A stretch of 64,000 nt of DNA, taken from assembly GCA_965216445.1 (NCBI GenBank), contig OZ244166.1, positions 2,356,001 to 2,420,000 on the forward strand, given 5' to 3'. The notes beneath the pieces are model-generated. The model saw nothing but the letters and a program-made list of their open reading frames with translations. It was not told the origin of the DNA and ran no database searches. Shown in pieces: positions 8,184 through 16,619 of the stretch. Origin of the DNA: MA-ANB-1 sp965216445 (GTDB lineage: Bacteria; Actinomycetota; Acidimicrobiia; Spongiisociales; ZC4RG35). The translations under genes were made by a program, and so were the position numbers. Positions within the stretch are counted from its first letter, which is position 1, and every line of letters begins with the position of its first letter.

Positions 8184-9323
8184 ATGATGGAACGCCCAGC
8201 ATTCACAATTGGAATCGAAGAGGAATATCTCGTAGTCGACCGGGAGAGCCGGGACCTCATCAAGAGTCCTCCGAAGTCAATGTGGAAGGCGCTGGAGAAT
8301 GTCCTCGGCTCACAGGTCAGTCCCGAGTTCCTCAAGGCCCAAATCGAGGTTGGCACGAAGGTTTGCTCCACCGTTCCTGAAGCCCGAGAGGACTTGGCGA
8401 GGATGAGAAAAGGACTGTCGGCGGTAGTCAACGAGTATGGGGCGGCGATCATCGCTTCATCAACGCACCCGTTCGCCAACTGGTCAGAACAAGAGACCAC
8501 GGAGGCTCCGCGTTACATGCGCCTCCAGTCCGACTACCAACAGGTTGCTCGCCAGTTGGTGATTTGCGGCATGCACGTCCACGTCGGCATCGAAGATCCT
8601 CATCTGCGGATCGACCTCATGAATCAAGTCAAATACATGCTGCCCCACCTCCTCGCCCTCAGCACCTCCTCCCCCTTCTGGGCCGGCACTCCAACCGGCC
8701 TGCTGGCATACCGTTTGGTGATCTTTCAGAATCTTCCCAGGACCGGAGTACCCGAGGAGTTCGCCTCCTGGGGTGAATACGAACGCACCGTCGAGGTCCT
8801 CGTTGAGGCGGGTCTGATCGAGGACGCCACCAAACTGTGGTGGGATATCCGACCCTCAGACCGTTACCCAACGCTGGAGATGCGGGTGAGCGACATCTGC
8901 ACACGTCTTGAGGACGCGATGACAATCGCCGCCCTGTACCAGTGCCTCCTGGGCTACCTGTATCGCCTCCGTAGGGAGAATCAGCGCTGGCGGACCTATT
9001 CGCCCATGATGATCGGGGAGAATCTATGGCGAGCCCAACGATATGGGGTGGACGGCTCACTGGTCGATTTCGGCCGGGGACAGCTAGTCCCGTACGCGGA
9101 TCTAATCGAGGAGTTCATCGAGCTGCTCGCACAGGACGCCACGGAGTTCGGTGTCCGTGATGAGATCAGACACGCCCGAACGATCGTCAACCAGGGGACC
9201 AGCGCTCATCGTCAGCTCGATACCTATAACGAGGCGATCAAGAACGGCGCTAGCGAACGAGAGGCCCTGTTCCAGGTGGTCGACTGGCTGATTGAAGACA
9301 CCATGTACGGCCTCGACGACTGA
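8184..9323 (+). CDS. Carboxylate-amine ligase, glutamate-cysteine ligase type 2 (YbdK family)
   Basis: ATP-dependent ligase with the GCS2 fold. Start region FTIGIEEEYLVVDR carries the metal-binding Glu cluster of the family, followed by CGMHVHVGIED (the conserved HVHVG) and the later DIRPSDRYPTLEMRVSD. The length of 379 residues is normal for YbdK/EgtA-like enzymes. These proteins can make gamma-glutamylcysteine or act in ergothioneine-type pathways, and many remain untested. The physiological product is not decided by the sequence, and no egtB-D genes are nearby. Either ATG of the MM doublet at 8184/8187 could be used. Confidence 0.88.
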   Translation: MMERPAFTIGIEEEYLVVDRESRDLIKSPPKSMWKALENVLGSQVSPEFLKAQIEVGTKVCSTVPEAREDLARMRKGLSAVVNEYGAAIIASSTHPFANWSEQETTEAPRYMRLQSDYQQVARQLVICGMHVHVGIEDPHLRIDLMNQVKYMLPHLLALSTSSPFWAGTPTGLLAYRLVIFQNLPRTGVPEEFASWGEYERTVEVLVEAGLIEDATKLWWDIRPSDRYPTLEMRVSDICTRLEDAMTIAALYQCLLGYLYRLRRENQRWRTYSPMMIGENLWRAQRYGVDGSLVDFGRGQLVPYADLIEEFIELLAQDATEFGVRDEIRHARTIVNQGTSAHRQLDTYNEAIKNGASEREALFQVVDWLIEDTMYGLDD

Positions 9324-9379
9324 CAACTAATCGGAAACATGTCCTAGGGTCGAGCGAAGACGAGAGCAGGAGAAAAGCC

Positions 9380-10156
9380 TTGAACAAGGTACGAATCGCG
9401 GTTCAATTACAGCCCCAGCACGCTGACTACTCAGACCTAAGGCAAGCCGCCATCCGCGCGGACGAAATGGGTGTGGACGTGATCTACAACTGGGACCATT
9501 TCTTCCCCCTCTCCGGCGAGCCAGACGGCAAACACTTTGAGTGCTGGACGATGCTGGGCTCGTGGGCTGAGGTGACGGAGCGAGCCGAAATTGGCGCATT
9601 GGTCACATGTAATAGCTATCGGAACCCCGAGTTGCTTGCCGATATGGCGAGGACCGTTGACCATGCTTCAGGCGGCCGATTGATCCTGGGGATCGGGGCC
9701 GGTTGGTTCGAGAGGGACTACGAGGAGTACGGATACAAGTTCGGAACCCCCGGATACCGGTTGGGCGAGTTGAAGGAGGCCCTGCCGAGAATCACCAACC
9801 GATGGGAGCAGCTCAATCCTGCTCCGATCAGGAGAATCCCCATCCTCATCGGCGGTGGTGGTGAGAAGAAGACCCTGCGGTATACGGCTGAACATGCCGA
9901 CATTTGGCACGGATTCGCCAATGCCGAGACCTACCGGCACAAGAACAGTGTGCTCGACAACTGGTGTTCCGAGATCGGACGGGATCCTGCCGAAATCGAA
10001 CGCTCGGCGGGAGCCAACCCGACCAAGGTCGAGTCCGCCGACGAACTGTACGAAGCTGGAGCGACCCACTTCACACTAGGTGTCGACGGGCGGTCCAACT
10101 TCGATCTGGGCCCGGTCGCCGACTGGCTCGCCTGGCGCGACGAGAAGAACTCGTAA
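9380..10156 (+). CDS. LLM class (F420-dependent) oxidoreductase
   Basis: Flavin- or F420-dependent oxidoreductase of the luciferase-like superfamily, a TIM barrel of 258 residues. Visible family features are the N-terminal strand VRIAVQLQPQ, the DVIYNWDHFFPLSG loop, GRLILGIGAGWFERDYEEYG (the cofactor-binding glycine-rich segment) and RRIPILIGGGGEKKTLR. Actinobacterial members of this length usually use F420, which is inferred rather than seen. The TTG start is supported by AGGAGA about six bases upstream, and no in-frame ATG precedes the conserved first strand. The substrate is unknown. Confidence 0.88.
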   Translation: MNKVRIAVQLQPQHADYSDLRQAAIRADEMGVDVIYNWDHFFPLSGEPDGKHFECWTMLGSWAEVTERAEIGALVTCNSYRNPELLADMARTVDHASGGRLILGIGAGWFERDYEEYGYKFGTPGYRLGELKEALPRITNRWEQLNPAPIRRIPILIGGGGEKKTLRYTAEHADIWHGFANAETYRHKNSVLDNWCSEIGRDPAEIERSAGANPTKVESADELYEAGATHFTLGVDGRSNFDLGPVADWLAWRDEKNS

Positions 10157-10161
10157 ACCGG

Positions 10162-10330
10162 CGTGGGCACCGCCCACCCTCCCCGGCTCCTACGTCGCCG
10201 GTACTCCCTCCGCAAACGGAGGGAGAGCATGAAGCCGCACCACACGCGCATACAACCACTCTCCCTCCAAAGGCGGAGCCGAATGGAGGGAGTACCCCGA
10301 GCGCAAGCGAGGGGGGAGGGTGGAAGGTGA
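10162..10330. repeat. Palindrome cluster, REP/MITE-like intergenic element
   Basis: The gap between the oxidoreductase and the Lgt-like gene is filled with nested palindromes. GTGGGC/GCCCAC (10163-10168, 10172-10177) lies just after the stop. CTCCCTCCG/CGGAGGGAG with a CAAA loop is at 10204-10225. CTCCCTCC/GGAGGGAG is at 10261-10268 and 10285-10292. A 12-bp inverted repeat, GGTACTCCCTCC (10200-10211) and GGAGGGAGTACC (10285-10296), encloses both. The layout looks like a non-autonomous palindromic repeat. Only one copy is present here, so its dispersal is inferred. Part of it may act as a terminator. Confidence 0.6.
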
Positions 10331-10395
10331 GCCCGTTTCCAGGGTTTCGTCGCGGAGGGCCAAACAGACGCACCTCCGCCTCGGGGGGTGGTGTC

Positions 10396-11262
10396 CTAGA
10401 CGGTCGCCAGTACCCGGTCGTGGTCAGGGGTGACTTCATCCTGGGTACGGCCCATCCACCAGACCAGGATCAATCCGATCAAGCCTGCAGTGAAACCACT
10501 TACCTGATTCCACGTGAATGCGCCGATCACGGCGTCGCCGCTATCGATGCGGAGAGCATCGAGCAGGAAGCGCTGGAATCCGTACCAGGCCACCCAGATG
10601 AAGAACATCTGCCCGTAGCGAAGCGGCAGACGGTTGTAGATGAGATAAAGGAAACCGAGCAGAACCGCGGCGCCGATCATGTCGTATGCAGCAACGTGGT
10701 GATAGATCCCACAGAACCCGTCGGGACCGGCTTCTGATGCGACACATTCCAGTCCGTTGTGTTGAGGGGCGACGTCGTACCCAGGCTTGATTCCATAGCC
10801 CCACGCCACGGTGGTCGCAGTACCGAGGTGCTCAATAATCGCAAGGTCTCCGATTCGGCCGACCACGGTCCCCAAAGCCAAACCGAATGATGCGATGTCC
10901 AGTGTGGGCCATACCGCAAGCCCGACCTTTCTCATCCGATAGGCCCCGGCCAGGATTCCACCTGCCATACCTCCCATGATCGAGAAGTTGCCGGCCACCG
11001 GATTCAACGCGTCAAGTATCGGCACACCGTCGATGATCTGCGCGGGAGCGGTGAAGTATCTCGCACCCAACAGTGCACCCACCAAACCCCAGGTCAGTGC
11101 CGATTGATATTTCTCGGTGTCGAAGCCCCGCTCACCCAGCATCCTTGTTGTGAGCCACGCCCCTGCAACGAAACCCAACGCCGCGAACACACCGTGGAGA
11201 GAGAGTGTCAAGGGGCCGATGTCAATCGAAGGAATCGGTGGATACGTGATGACCGCAAGCAT
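10396..11262 (-). CDS. Lgt-like (prolipoprotein diacylglyceryl transferase family) membrane protein, probably atypical
   Basis: A 288-residue polytopic membrane protein aligned with Lgt over its length: SLHGVFAALGF near the first helix, GNFSIMGGMAGG in place of the usual FHGG segment, GRIGDLAIIEHLG in place of GRIGNFxNxE, and a C-terminal RFLLDALRID with a final helix. The histidine of the HGG motif is replaced (IMGG) and the Asn of GRxGN is Asp, residues that matter in characterised Lgt. It may therefore be a divergent Lgt or a paralogue with another lipid-related role. It contains an inserted Cys-containing loop (residues ~165-190). The family is clear, the activity is not. Confidence 0.7.
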   Translation of the reverse strand: MLAVITYPPIPSIDIGPLTLSLHGVFAALGFVAGAWLTTRMLGERGFDTEKYQSALTWGLVGALLGARYFTAPAQIIDGVPILDALNPVAGNFSIMGGMAGGILAGAYRMRKVGLAVWPTLDIASFGLALGTVVGRIGDLAIIEHLGTATTVAWGYGIKPGYDVAPQHNGLECVASEAGPDGFCGIYHHVAAYDMIGAAVLLGFLYLIYNRLPLRYGQMFFIWVAWYGFQRFLLDALRIDSGDAVIGAFTWNQVSGFTAGLIGLILVWWMGRTQDEVTPDHDRVLATV

Positions 11263-11323
11263 TCACGAAGCGTAACTGCCCGCTGACTGTGAGAATTCCC
11301 TGATATCGCTAAAGTCCAGGCCC

Positions 11324-12499
11324 GTGAGTGATCTGTTGACCGCAGCCGCCGAGTCCATGGGAATTCCCGCTGACCTCGTCAGCAGATCGGCAGCTGCCAG
11401 AGCCACCGCCAACGGGACCACCACCGATGACATCGTCGCTGCATGGGCCGGAGGCGCCGCAGTAGCCACCTCGGCACCCAGCGAACCAGCTAGTCCCGCG
11501 GCGACGGTCGAAACCGCACCTGCAGCGGCCGAGCCTGCCGTCGAAGTTGCCCCTCCACCACTAGCGCCCGTGATTCAGCAAACCCCGGTGGCAGATGCCC
11601 CAGTTCTCATCGAGGAAGACGAGCCAATGGAGCCGGTCGACCTCTCGGACCGTCTTCGGACAGCCGGACGGGTGGGCGTATGGACCGGAGCAATCCTGGG
11701 GCTGTTTGCTTTTGTCATGGCTGCTGCGGCGTGGTCCCAGAACGTAAGCGTGACAGGCGAAGAATCCCTTCGTCCGGTGTTTGTCGCTGACTCCCAGGGT
11801 CTTTTGATCGGTGTCGGTTTGGTCAGCGTGATCTTTGGGGCGGTAGTGGCGTCGTTCGCCCGAGCCGCTGCCGCCTGGACCAACCCGGCCATGCAGCTAG
11901 CCGCGCCGAGGGCCCGGACAGCTTGGATCGGTGCGGCACTCGGACTCATGTTGGGACTCGCGGCTGGAGCGATCCTGGCAAACGGCATTGGAACGGCAAT
12001 CGAAGGCTCCGAAGGACTAGTCGAACTGCCGGTGTTGCCTACCTTTGCGGTCATGGTGGTCGGAGGCGCCCTGTTGGGGTGGTTGACGACCCTCCTGACT
12101 CAGTTCTTCGGCGTACCCGTTGCAGTGGACGAATCCGATGCCGAAGAGGTTGCTGCGGTCAGGTCCCGGCTCGGTAACGCAATTGGTATTCCTGCAGCCG
12201 GAATGATGCTGCTACTGGCCTTGGTCCTTCCCTTTGCCTGGACTCTCATCGAGTCCAACCATTTGACCTCGGGGGGTGCCGCGATAATTGCGATCGTCGC
12301 GGCCTCGGGAATCCTCGCATTTGCATCATTGGCCGGAACCAAACCGAACATGAAGATCAGTCGGGGTGAGCTGATGGTCGCGATCGCCGGTATCGGCCTG
12401 GTGATCCTGATGATCTTTGCGGTCCTGACCAACCTCGGCGGGGAAGACCATAGTGAAGACACCGCAGGCGAAGCTTCGATCACCCAGCTGATCAGCTGA
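11324..12499 (+). CDS. Hypothetical multi-pass membrane protein with Ala/Pro-rich N-terminus
   Basis: A 391-residue protein of unknown function. Residues 1-45 form a small helical domain (MSDLLTAAAESMGIPADLV) resembling a short protein-interaction module. Residues 46-100 are a low-complexity Ala/Pro/Val linker. About six transmembrane helices follow (first near residues 118-137, last near 352-370), with a loop containing an Asp/Glu-rich turn near 265. The C-terminal tail is acidic. The first codon is GTG. It is divergent from the Lgt-like gene and convergent with serA, so no operon partner suggests a role. Confidence 0.65.
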   Translation: MSDLLTAAAESMGIPADLVSRSAAARATANGTTTDDIVAAWAGGAAVATSAPSEPASPAATVETAPAAAEPAVEVAPPPLAPVIQQTPVADAPVLIEEDEPMEPVDLSDRLRTAGRVGVWTGAILGLFAFVMAAAAWSQNVSVTGEESLRPVFVADSQGLLIGVGLVSVIFGAVVASFARAAAAWTNPAMQLAAPRARTAWIGAALGLMLGLAAGAILANGIGTAIEGSEGLVELPVLPTFAVMVVGGALLGWLTTLLTQFFGVPVAVDESDAEEVAAVRSRLGNAIGIPAAGMMLLLALVLPFAWTLIESNHLTSGGAAIIAIVAASGILAFASLAGTKPNMKISRGELMVAIAGIGLVILMIFAVLTNLGGEDHSEDTAGEASITQLIS

Positions 12500-12511
12500 G
12501 CTTCCGTCGAT

Positions 12512-13474
12512 TCAGCTGAGGTCCTGGCGATTCAGAGCCGGACTCAAGTCTCCATCGAGTAGCACCGCCGCGACGTTGGCAGCAACCTCGACGGCAACGT
12601 GTTCCTGCGCTTCGCGCGTCGACGCACCGAGGTGGGGCGTCAAGGTCACCCTGGGAGCATCGAACAATGGTGACCCAGGAGCCGGCGGCTCGTGCTCGTA
12701 GACATCCAAAGCGGCACCTCCTAGGTGATCGCTGCGCAAGCCATCGGCAAGGTCTCTCTCGTTAACCACTCCCCCACGCGAAACGTTGACGACGTAGGTG
12801 CCTGGCTTCATCCTTGCGATGGTGCCCTTGTCGATCATGTCACGTGTCTCGTCATTCAGAGGCACGTGGCAGGAAATCACATCTGCGGTCTCCACTACTT
12901 CATTGAAACTCGTCATGCGGCATCCGATCTCAGTGGCGCGAGACTCGGGGAGATACGGGTCGTAGATGATGACTTCCATTCCGAAGGCTTTGCACCGGAT
13001 CGCGACCTCGGCACCTATCCGTCCCGCGCCAAGCAACCCGAGAGTTCGACCTCGTAGCTCAGAGCCTTTGAAAAGCGCCCGGTCCCAACGACCAGCACGA
13101 AGCGAAGCGTCGGCGGCAGCAACGTGTCTCATCGAGCTGAGGATCAATGCCATCGTCATCTCGGCAGCTGCGATCGTGTTGCCGTTCGGAGCGTTGACGA
13201 CCGCAATGCCCCGCTCGGTTGCGGCTGGTATATCGATGTTGTCGACGCCGACACCAGCGCGACCGATCACCTTGAGCATTGGAGCAGCTGTAAGAAGCTC
13301 CTGATCGACCTTGGTTGCGCTTCTGACGACAAGAGCACTCGCCCCGCCCAGTTCCTCCAAGAACCCCTCCGAGGACGAGTCATCATCGAACACAACCTGA
13401 AAACGGTGGTCAGTGGTCAGTGACGAGAGCCCATCTCTGGAGATCTTGTCTGTTGCAAGGACTCGGTAAGTCAT
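12512..13474 (-). CDS. serA: D-3-phosphoglycerate dehydrogenase, short form
   Basis: Catalyses NAD-dependent oxidation of 3-phosphoglycerate to 3-phosphohydroxypyruvate, the first step of serine synthesis. The D-isomer 2-hydroxyacid dehydrogenase fold is clear: Rossmann motif LGLLGAGRIGAEV near residue 145, VSRGGVV with the catalytic Arg region, and TPHLGAS with the catalytic His near the end. At 320 residues it lacks the ACT or intervening regulatory domains of longer SerA proteins, so serine feedback through an ACT domain is not expected. It overlaps the upstream aminotransferase gene by four bases, and that pairing supports serine synthesis over other hydroxyacid substrates. Confidence 0.88.
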   Translation of the reverse strand: MTYRVLATDKISRDGLSSLTTDHRFQVVFDDDSSSEGFLEELGGASALVVRSATKVDQELLTAAPMLKVIGRAGVGVDNIDIPAATERGIAVVNAPNGNTIAAAEMTMALILSSMRHVAAADASLRAGRWDRALFKGSELRGRTLGLLGAGRIGAEVAIRCKAFGMEVIIYDPYLPESRATEIGCRMTSFNEVVETADVISCHVPLNDETRDMIDKGTIARMKPGTYVVNVSRGGVVNERDLADGLRSDHLGGAALDVYEHEPPAPGSPLFDAPRVTLTPHLGASTREAQEHVAVEVAANVAAVLLDGDLSPALNRQDLS

Positions 13475-14568
13475 TTCAGTGCCTCGGCAACCACCTCGAG
13501 AAGGTCGTTCAGCTCGTCGAGCGTGTGATCCCCCATATGACCGACCCTGATCGTCTCGTCCGAGAGCTTGCCGTATCCACCGCCAACAACCCAGCCGGCC
13601 GCTTGGATCTTTGCTACCAGCTCAGGTGCCCCCGAGCCGCCCGGCACTGATAGGCAGGTCACTGTCGGCGATCGATGACCCTCCTCGGCGAAAACACCAA
13701 CTCCCACACCGGCGTCGTTCATCTCTTGAATCCACTTGAACGTCCGTTCCTGCATATCGAGATGGCGCTGCCACCTCGCCGGCATGCCCTCGGCCCCAAT
13801 CCGTTTCATCTGGGCTTGGACCGCGTAGAGCAGAGACACTGCCGGAGTCGCTGGCGACTGATACTTGAGAGTCTGGTTCATCAACTCGACGAGGTCGAAG
13901 TACCAGCCCTTGTGCTTGGCCTTCTTTGACCGCTCCAGCATGGCGTCTGAGGCAACGCCGAATGCCAGTCCTGGAGGAAGGGCAACGGCCTTCTGCGAGC
14001 CGGTGAGAATGAAATCTGGACCCCAATCGTCTGTCAAAGTACGTACCCCTCCCACCCCCGTTACCGAATCGACCAACAACAGGGTCTGTTCGTACTTGGA
14101 CACGACAGCAGCGAGAGCCTCGAGGTCCTGGAGGGCGCCGGTGGAAGTCTCCGACTGCGAAACCGTAACGGCGTCATAGTTTCCGGTTGACAGTCTCTCG
14201 TCTAGCTCTTCGGGTGAATGGGCCTTACCCCAATCGGCATCCCATCGGTCAACGTCATGGCCGCAGCCAACGGCGATCTTGTGGAACCGGCCAGAAAAAG
14301 CACCATTGACCAGGCATAGAACCTTGCCATCGTCCACAGCGTTGCGCACGGCTGCTTCCATCAATCCACTCGCCGATGAGGTCGAGACGATCACAGGCTT
14401 CTCGGTTTGGAAGAGATTCTGCAAACCCGGCTCGATGTCTTTCATGAGCTCGACGATGGCGGGACCGCGATGGCCGATCATCGGCTGGGTCTGAGCCTTC
14501 AGGACGTCCGGGTGGACCTCTGTCGGGCCGGGCAGGAAAAACCTACCGTACGGTGCGGAATTGTTCAT
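13471..14568 (-). CDS. Class V aminotransferase (alanine-glyoxylate/phosphoserine type)
   Basis: PLP-dependent aminotransferase of fold type I, 365 residues. Homology begins at YGRFFLPGPTEVHPDVL. The PLP-binding lysine is in TGSQKAVALPPG, with the conserved DSVTGVGG Asp upstream. The family includes alanine-glyoxylate and serine-glyoxylate aminotransferases, and in organisms without classical SerC it often lies next to serA and probably transaminates phosphohydroxypyruvate. Here it overlaps serA by four bases, favouring that role. The ATG at 14568 has AGGGA seven bases upstream; the open frame extends further upstream but that part overlaps the lipoprotein gene and is not conserved-looking. 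Confidence 0.88.
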   Translation of the reverse strand: MNNSAPYGRFFLPGPTEVHPDVLKAQTQPMIGHRGPAIVELMKDIEPGLQNLFQTEKPVIVSTSSASGLMEAAVRNAVDDGKVLCLVNGAFSGRFHKIAVGCGHDVDRWDADWGKAHSPEELDERLSTGNYDAVTVSQSETSTGALQDLEALAAVVSKYEQTLLLVDSVTGVGGVRTLTDDWGPDFILTGSQKAVALPPGLAFGVASDAMLERSKKAKHKGWYFDLVELMNQTLKYQSPATPAVSLLYAVQAQMKRIGAEGMPARWQRHLDMQERTFKWIQEMNDAGVGVGVFAEEGHRSPTVTCLSVPGGSGAPELVAKIQAAGWVVGGGYGKLSDETIRVGHMGDHTLDELNDLLEVVAEALK

Positions 14569-14584
14569 GACTGTGTCCCTCATT

Positions 14585-14872
14585 TCAACCGTCGCGTATT
14601 GATAGCGCGAAACGTTCCTCTTCTCGAATCTCCCAGTCGACGACCACGGGCTCACCGGTACGAAGGTGCTCTCGTAGATGCGGAAGGGGGAAGTCGTAGC
14701 TCTGGCCCGGAATCGGAAGGAATTCGATCTCGCTTCCACCCGATAACAAGGTGAACGAATCCACCACGGTGAGACTGCCCTCGACGTCTGTCACGACACC
14801 TAGCGACGTACCGTTTGACTGCGAACAAGCGGTTGTCAGAACGATGGCCGCGATCAGAATCAGCCTCCTCAA
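14585..14872 (-). CDS. Small lipoprotein at the end of the cytochrome oxidase cluster
   Basis: A 95-residue protein with a lipoprotein signal: MRRLILIAAIVLTTACSQ, lipobox LTTAC, lipidated cysteine at residue 16. The mature part is a short beta-rich domain (residues 25-95) with no cysteine pair and no obvious metal site. Its ATG overlaps the ctaG stop by four bases, so it is translated with the oxidase assembly genes. The function is unknown. Its position suggests an extracytoplasmic accessory role in oxidase assembly or simply co-expression. Confidence 0.7.
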   Translation of the reverse strand: MRRLILIAAIVLTTACSQSNGTSLGVVTDVEGSLTVVDSFTLLSGGSEIEFLPIPGQSYDFPLPHLREHLRTGEPVVVDWEIREEERFALSIRDG

Positions 14873-15672
14873 GTTGCTCGCAATGAGGACTCGAGCTCAT
14901 CCCACCGCCGCTCCTCGCGGGTCCAGCGGACCCAAATGACTGCAATGGTGATCCAGAACAGGAACCCTCCACCCAACTTCATAATCACTCCAGCAATCGT
15001 TTGGTCGGCGAGCGGAGAAAGTCCGTATGCCAAGGCTGCATCACCGTAGATCGGGTACAACGGCACCGAGGAGAAAGTGAGGAAAGAAGCCGGAATAGTC
15101 GGCAGGAGGGACTGGGCGAAGAGATAGAACATCGCCAAAGGTCGCTTCAAACGAGGGATAGCCGGAGTCGGAGAAAGAACCGGTAACCACATCAGTGTCG
15201 CGGCGACAAATAGCCATGTGTGGACGGCGAAGTGGGCAAACGCGTTCGTCAACATCGTCTCCACCAAGTCGGGCCAATGGATTGCGATGAATGTCGTATT
15301 GAAAATGAAGAATGCTGCCACGGGCCGGGCAAACGGCCTGATCACAGCCGCGATCTTCGGACGGCCCAACGTGAAATCGGCAAGCCACCTCGGTGTGCCC
15401 ATCAGCAACAAGGCGGGCACTACAAGCGACAGGACCATGTGCTCCACCATGTGGACACTGAACAGGGAATCGCCGAGATCGTGAATCGGCCAACCGGAGA
15501 CTACAAAGAGAATCGCCACCCCACCGAACCACTGCCACTTCTGTAGTCGGGTAGGACCGGCCTCACCGGGAGCCACGATCGGCTTGATCCTTTGGTTGGC
15601 GTACCAATAGCCAAATCCGAGGATGAACACCACCGCCCACACGTCAAAATGTGGATGCCAAGCGGGCATCAT
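14869..15672 (-). CDS. ctaG: Cytochrome c oxidase assembly protein, caa3-type CtaG
   Basis: Integral membrane protein (267 residues, about seven helices) of the Caa3_CtaG family, implicated in copper insertion or assembly of caa3/aa3 oxidases. Characteristic features are the N-terminal HPHFDVWAVV, a helix containing SVHMVEHMVLSLVVPALL with conserved histidines, the repeated His-containing IAIHWPDLV and FAVHTWLF segments, and the C-terminal helix before WTREERRWDELE. It lies 12 bases after the subunit IV gene, which fits a single cta operon. This family is unrelated to Cox11, which older annotations also call CtaG. Confidence 0.9.
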   Translation of the reverse strand: MMPAWHPHFDVWAVVFILGFGYWYANQRIKPIVAPGEAGPTRLQKWQWFGGVAILFVVSGWPIHDLGDSLFSVHMVEHMVLSLVVPALLLMGTPRWLADFTLGRPKIAAVIRPFARPVAAFFIFNTTFIAIHWPDLVETMLTNAFAHFAVHTWLFVAATLMWLPVLSPTPAIPRLKRPLAMFYLFAQSLLPTIPASFLTFSSVPLYPIYGDAALAYGLSPLADQTIAGVIMKLGGGFLFWITIAVIWVRWTREERRWDELESSLRAT

Positions 15673-15684
15673 GCTCCTATCCGG

Positions 15685-15996
15685 CTAACCGCCCCGAATC
15701 GCAATGGCACCGAGGGCGCTGAGCACAATCGCATACAAGCCAAATGCGAGCACAAACCCCGCCGTGAAGAACCGATTCAAGAGCGGTTTCTCGTATTTGA
15801 GGTGCATGTACCAGCCAACCACGATGATGAACTTGGCCAACGCAAGGGAAATGAGAAGAAGGGCATTGAGTGCCCCCAAGCCCAGCTCCCTATCGATATA
15901 GAAGAGGGCAACTTCGATCGCAGTGAGCACCGCAAGGACAACTGCGATACGCCAGTACTGGGCCGGGGTCGGGTGGTGTGCTTGTCCGTCGCTCAT
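15685..15996 (-). CDS. Cytochrome c oxidase subunit IV (prokaryotic, COX4 family)
   Basis: A 103-residue membrane subunit of the haem-copper oxidase with three predicted helices (residues ~15-33, 43-63 and 77-98). The central helix AKFIIVVGWYMHLKYE carries the conserved WYMHL pattern of this family. The ATG at 15996 forms an ATGA overlap with the subunit III stop, which fixes the start. A longer open frame upstream to 16320 is only a shadow inside subunit III. It is structural and not needed for catalysis in most oxidases. Confidence 0.88.
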   Translation of the reverse strand: MSDGQAHHPTPAQYWRIAVVLAVLTAIEVALFYIDRELGLGALNALLLISLALAKFIIVVGWYMHLKYEKPLLNRFFTAGFVLAFGLYAIVLSALGAIAIRGG

Positions 15997-16619
15997 GCTG
16001 GTGGTAACGAAAGTAGGTAGACGATTGTGAAAATGACAATCCAGATAATGTCGACGAAGTGCCAGTAGAGGCCGACCAACTCGAGATTCATCCCATGTTT
16101 CTCGCTCAGCTTGCCTTCTTTTCGCGAGATACCCCACAGGGAGAGCAACATGATTACTCCGATTGCAACGTGTGCACCGTGGAATCCGGTCAGAACGTAG
16201 AACGCCGATGCCGCCGGGTTCGTGGAAAGTGTCATGTCGAATTCGACGATGAACTCCGTGAATTCGAACACCTGCCCACCCAGGAAGACAGCACCCAACG
16301 CCGCAGTCGCGAACAACCACGTCCTGGTTCCGTTCTGATCGCCCCTGCTCAACGCGTTGTGCGCAAGCACCATCGTTAGCGAGCTCATGAGGAGAACGAA
16401 GGAGCTCACCGAGGTGAACGGGATGTCATAGATCTCAGCCGGATACGTCCCGTCGAACCCGCCCCGACTCGAGTACAACAGATAGTTCGAGATCAGCGCA
16501 CCGAAGAAGAGAAACTCCGAACTGAGGAAAGCCCACATCCCCAGCTTTCGATTGTCAATGCCAGTTGACTCATGCTCGTCGTGGTGGCCGAGGTCAGCGT
16601 CGTGTGCGACGTCAGTCAT
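15993..16619 (-). CDS. ctaE: Cytochrome c oxidase subunit III
   Basis: Haem-copper oxidase subunit III, 208 residues with five helices, the short form found in actinobacteria. Typical features are KLGMWAFLSSEFLFFGALISNY at the start, FYVLTGFHGAHVAIGV with the conserved HGxHV, and the closing helix ELVGLYWHFVDIIWIVIF. The N-terminus is His/Asp/Glu-rich. It overlaps ctaD by eight bases upstream and subunit IV by four downstream. It stabilises subunit I and the proton uptake path. Confidence 0.93.
   Translation of the reverse strand: MTDVAHDADLGHHDEHESTGIDNRKLGMWAFLSSEFLFFGALISNYLLYSSRGGFDGTYPAEIYDIPFTSVSSFVLLMSSLTMVLAHNALSRGDQNGTRTWLFATAALGAVFLGGQVFEFTEFIVEFDMTLSTNPAASAFYVLTGFHGAHVAIGVIMLLSLWGISRKEGKLSEKHGMNLELVGLYWHFVDIIWIVIFTIVYLLSLPPA

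Noticed and set aside
9904..10737. 277-residue plus-strand open frame across the palindromic element
   Set aside because: It runs through the oxidoreductase 3' end, the repeat and the antisense of the Lgt-like gene, with low-complexity product.
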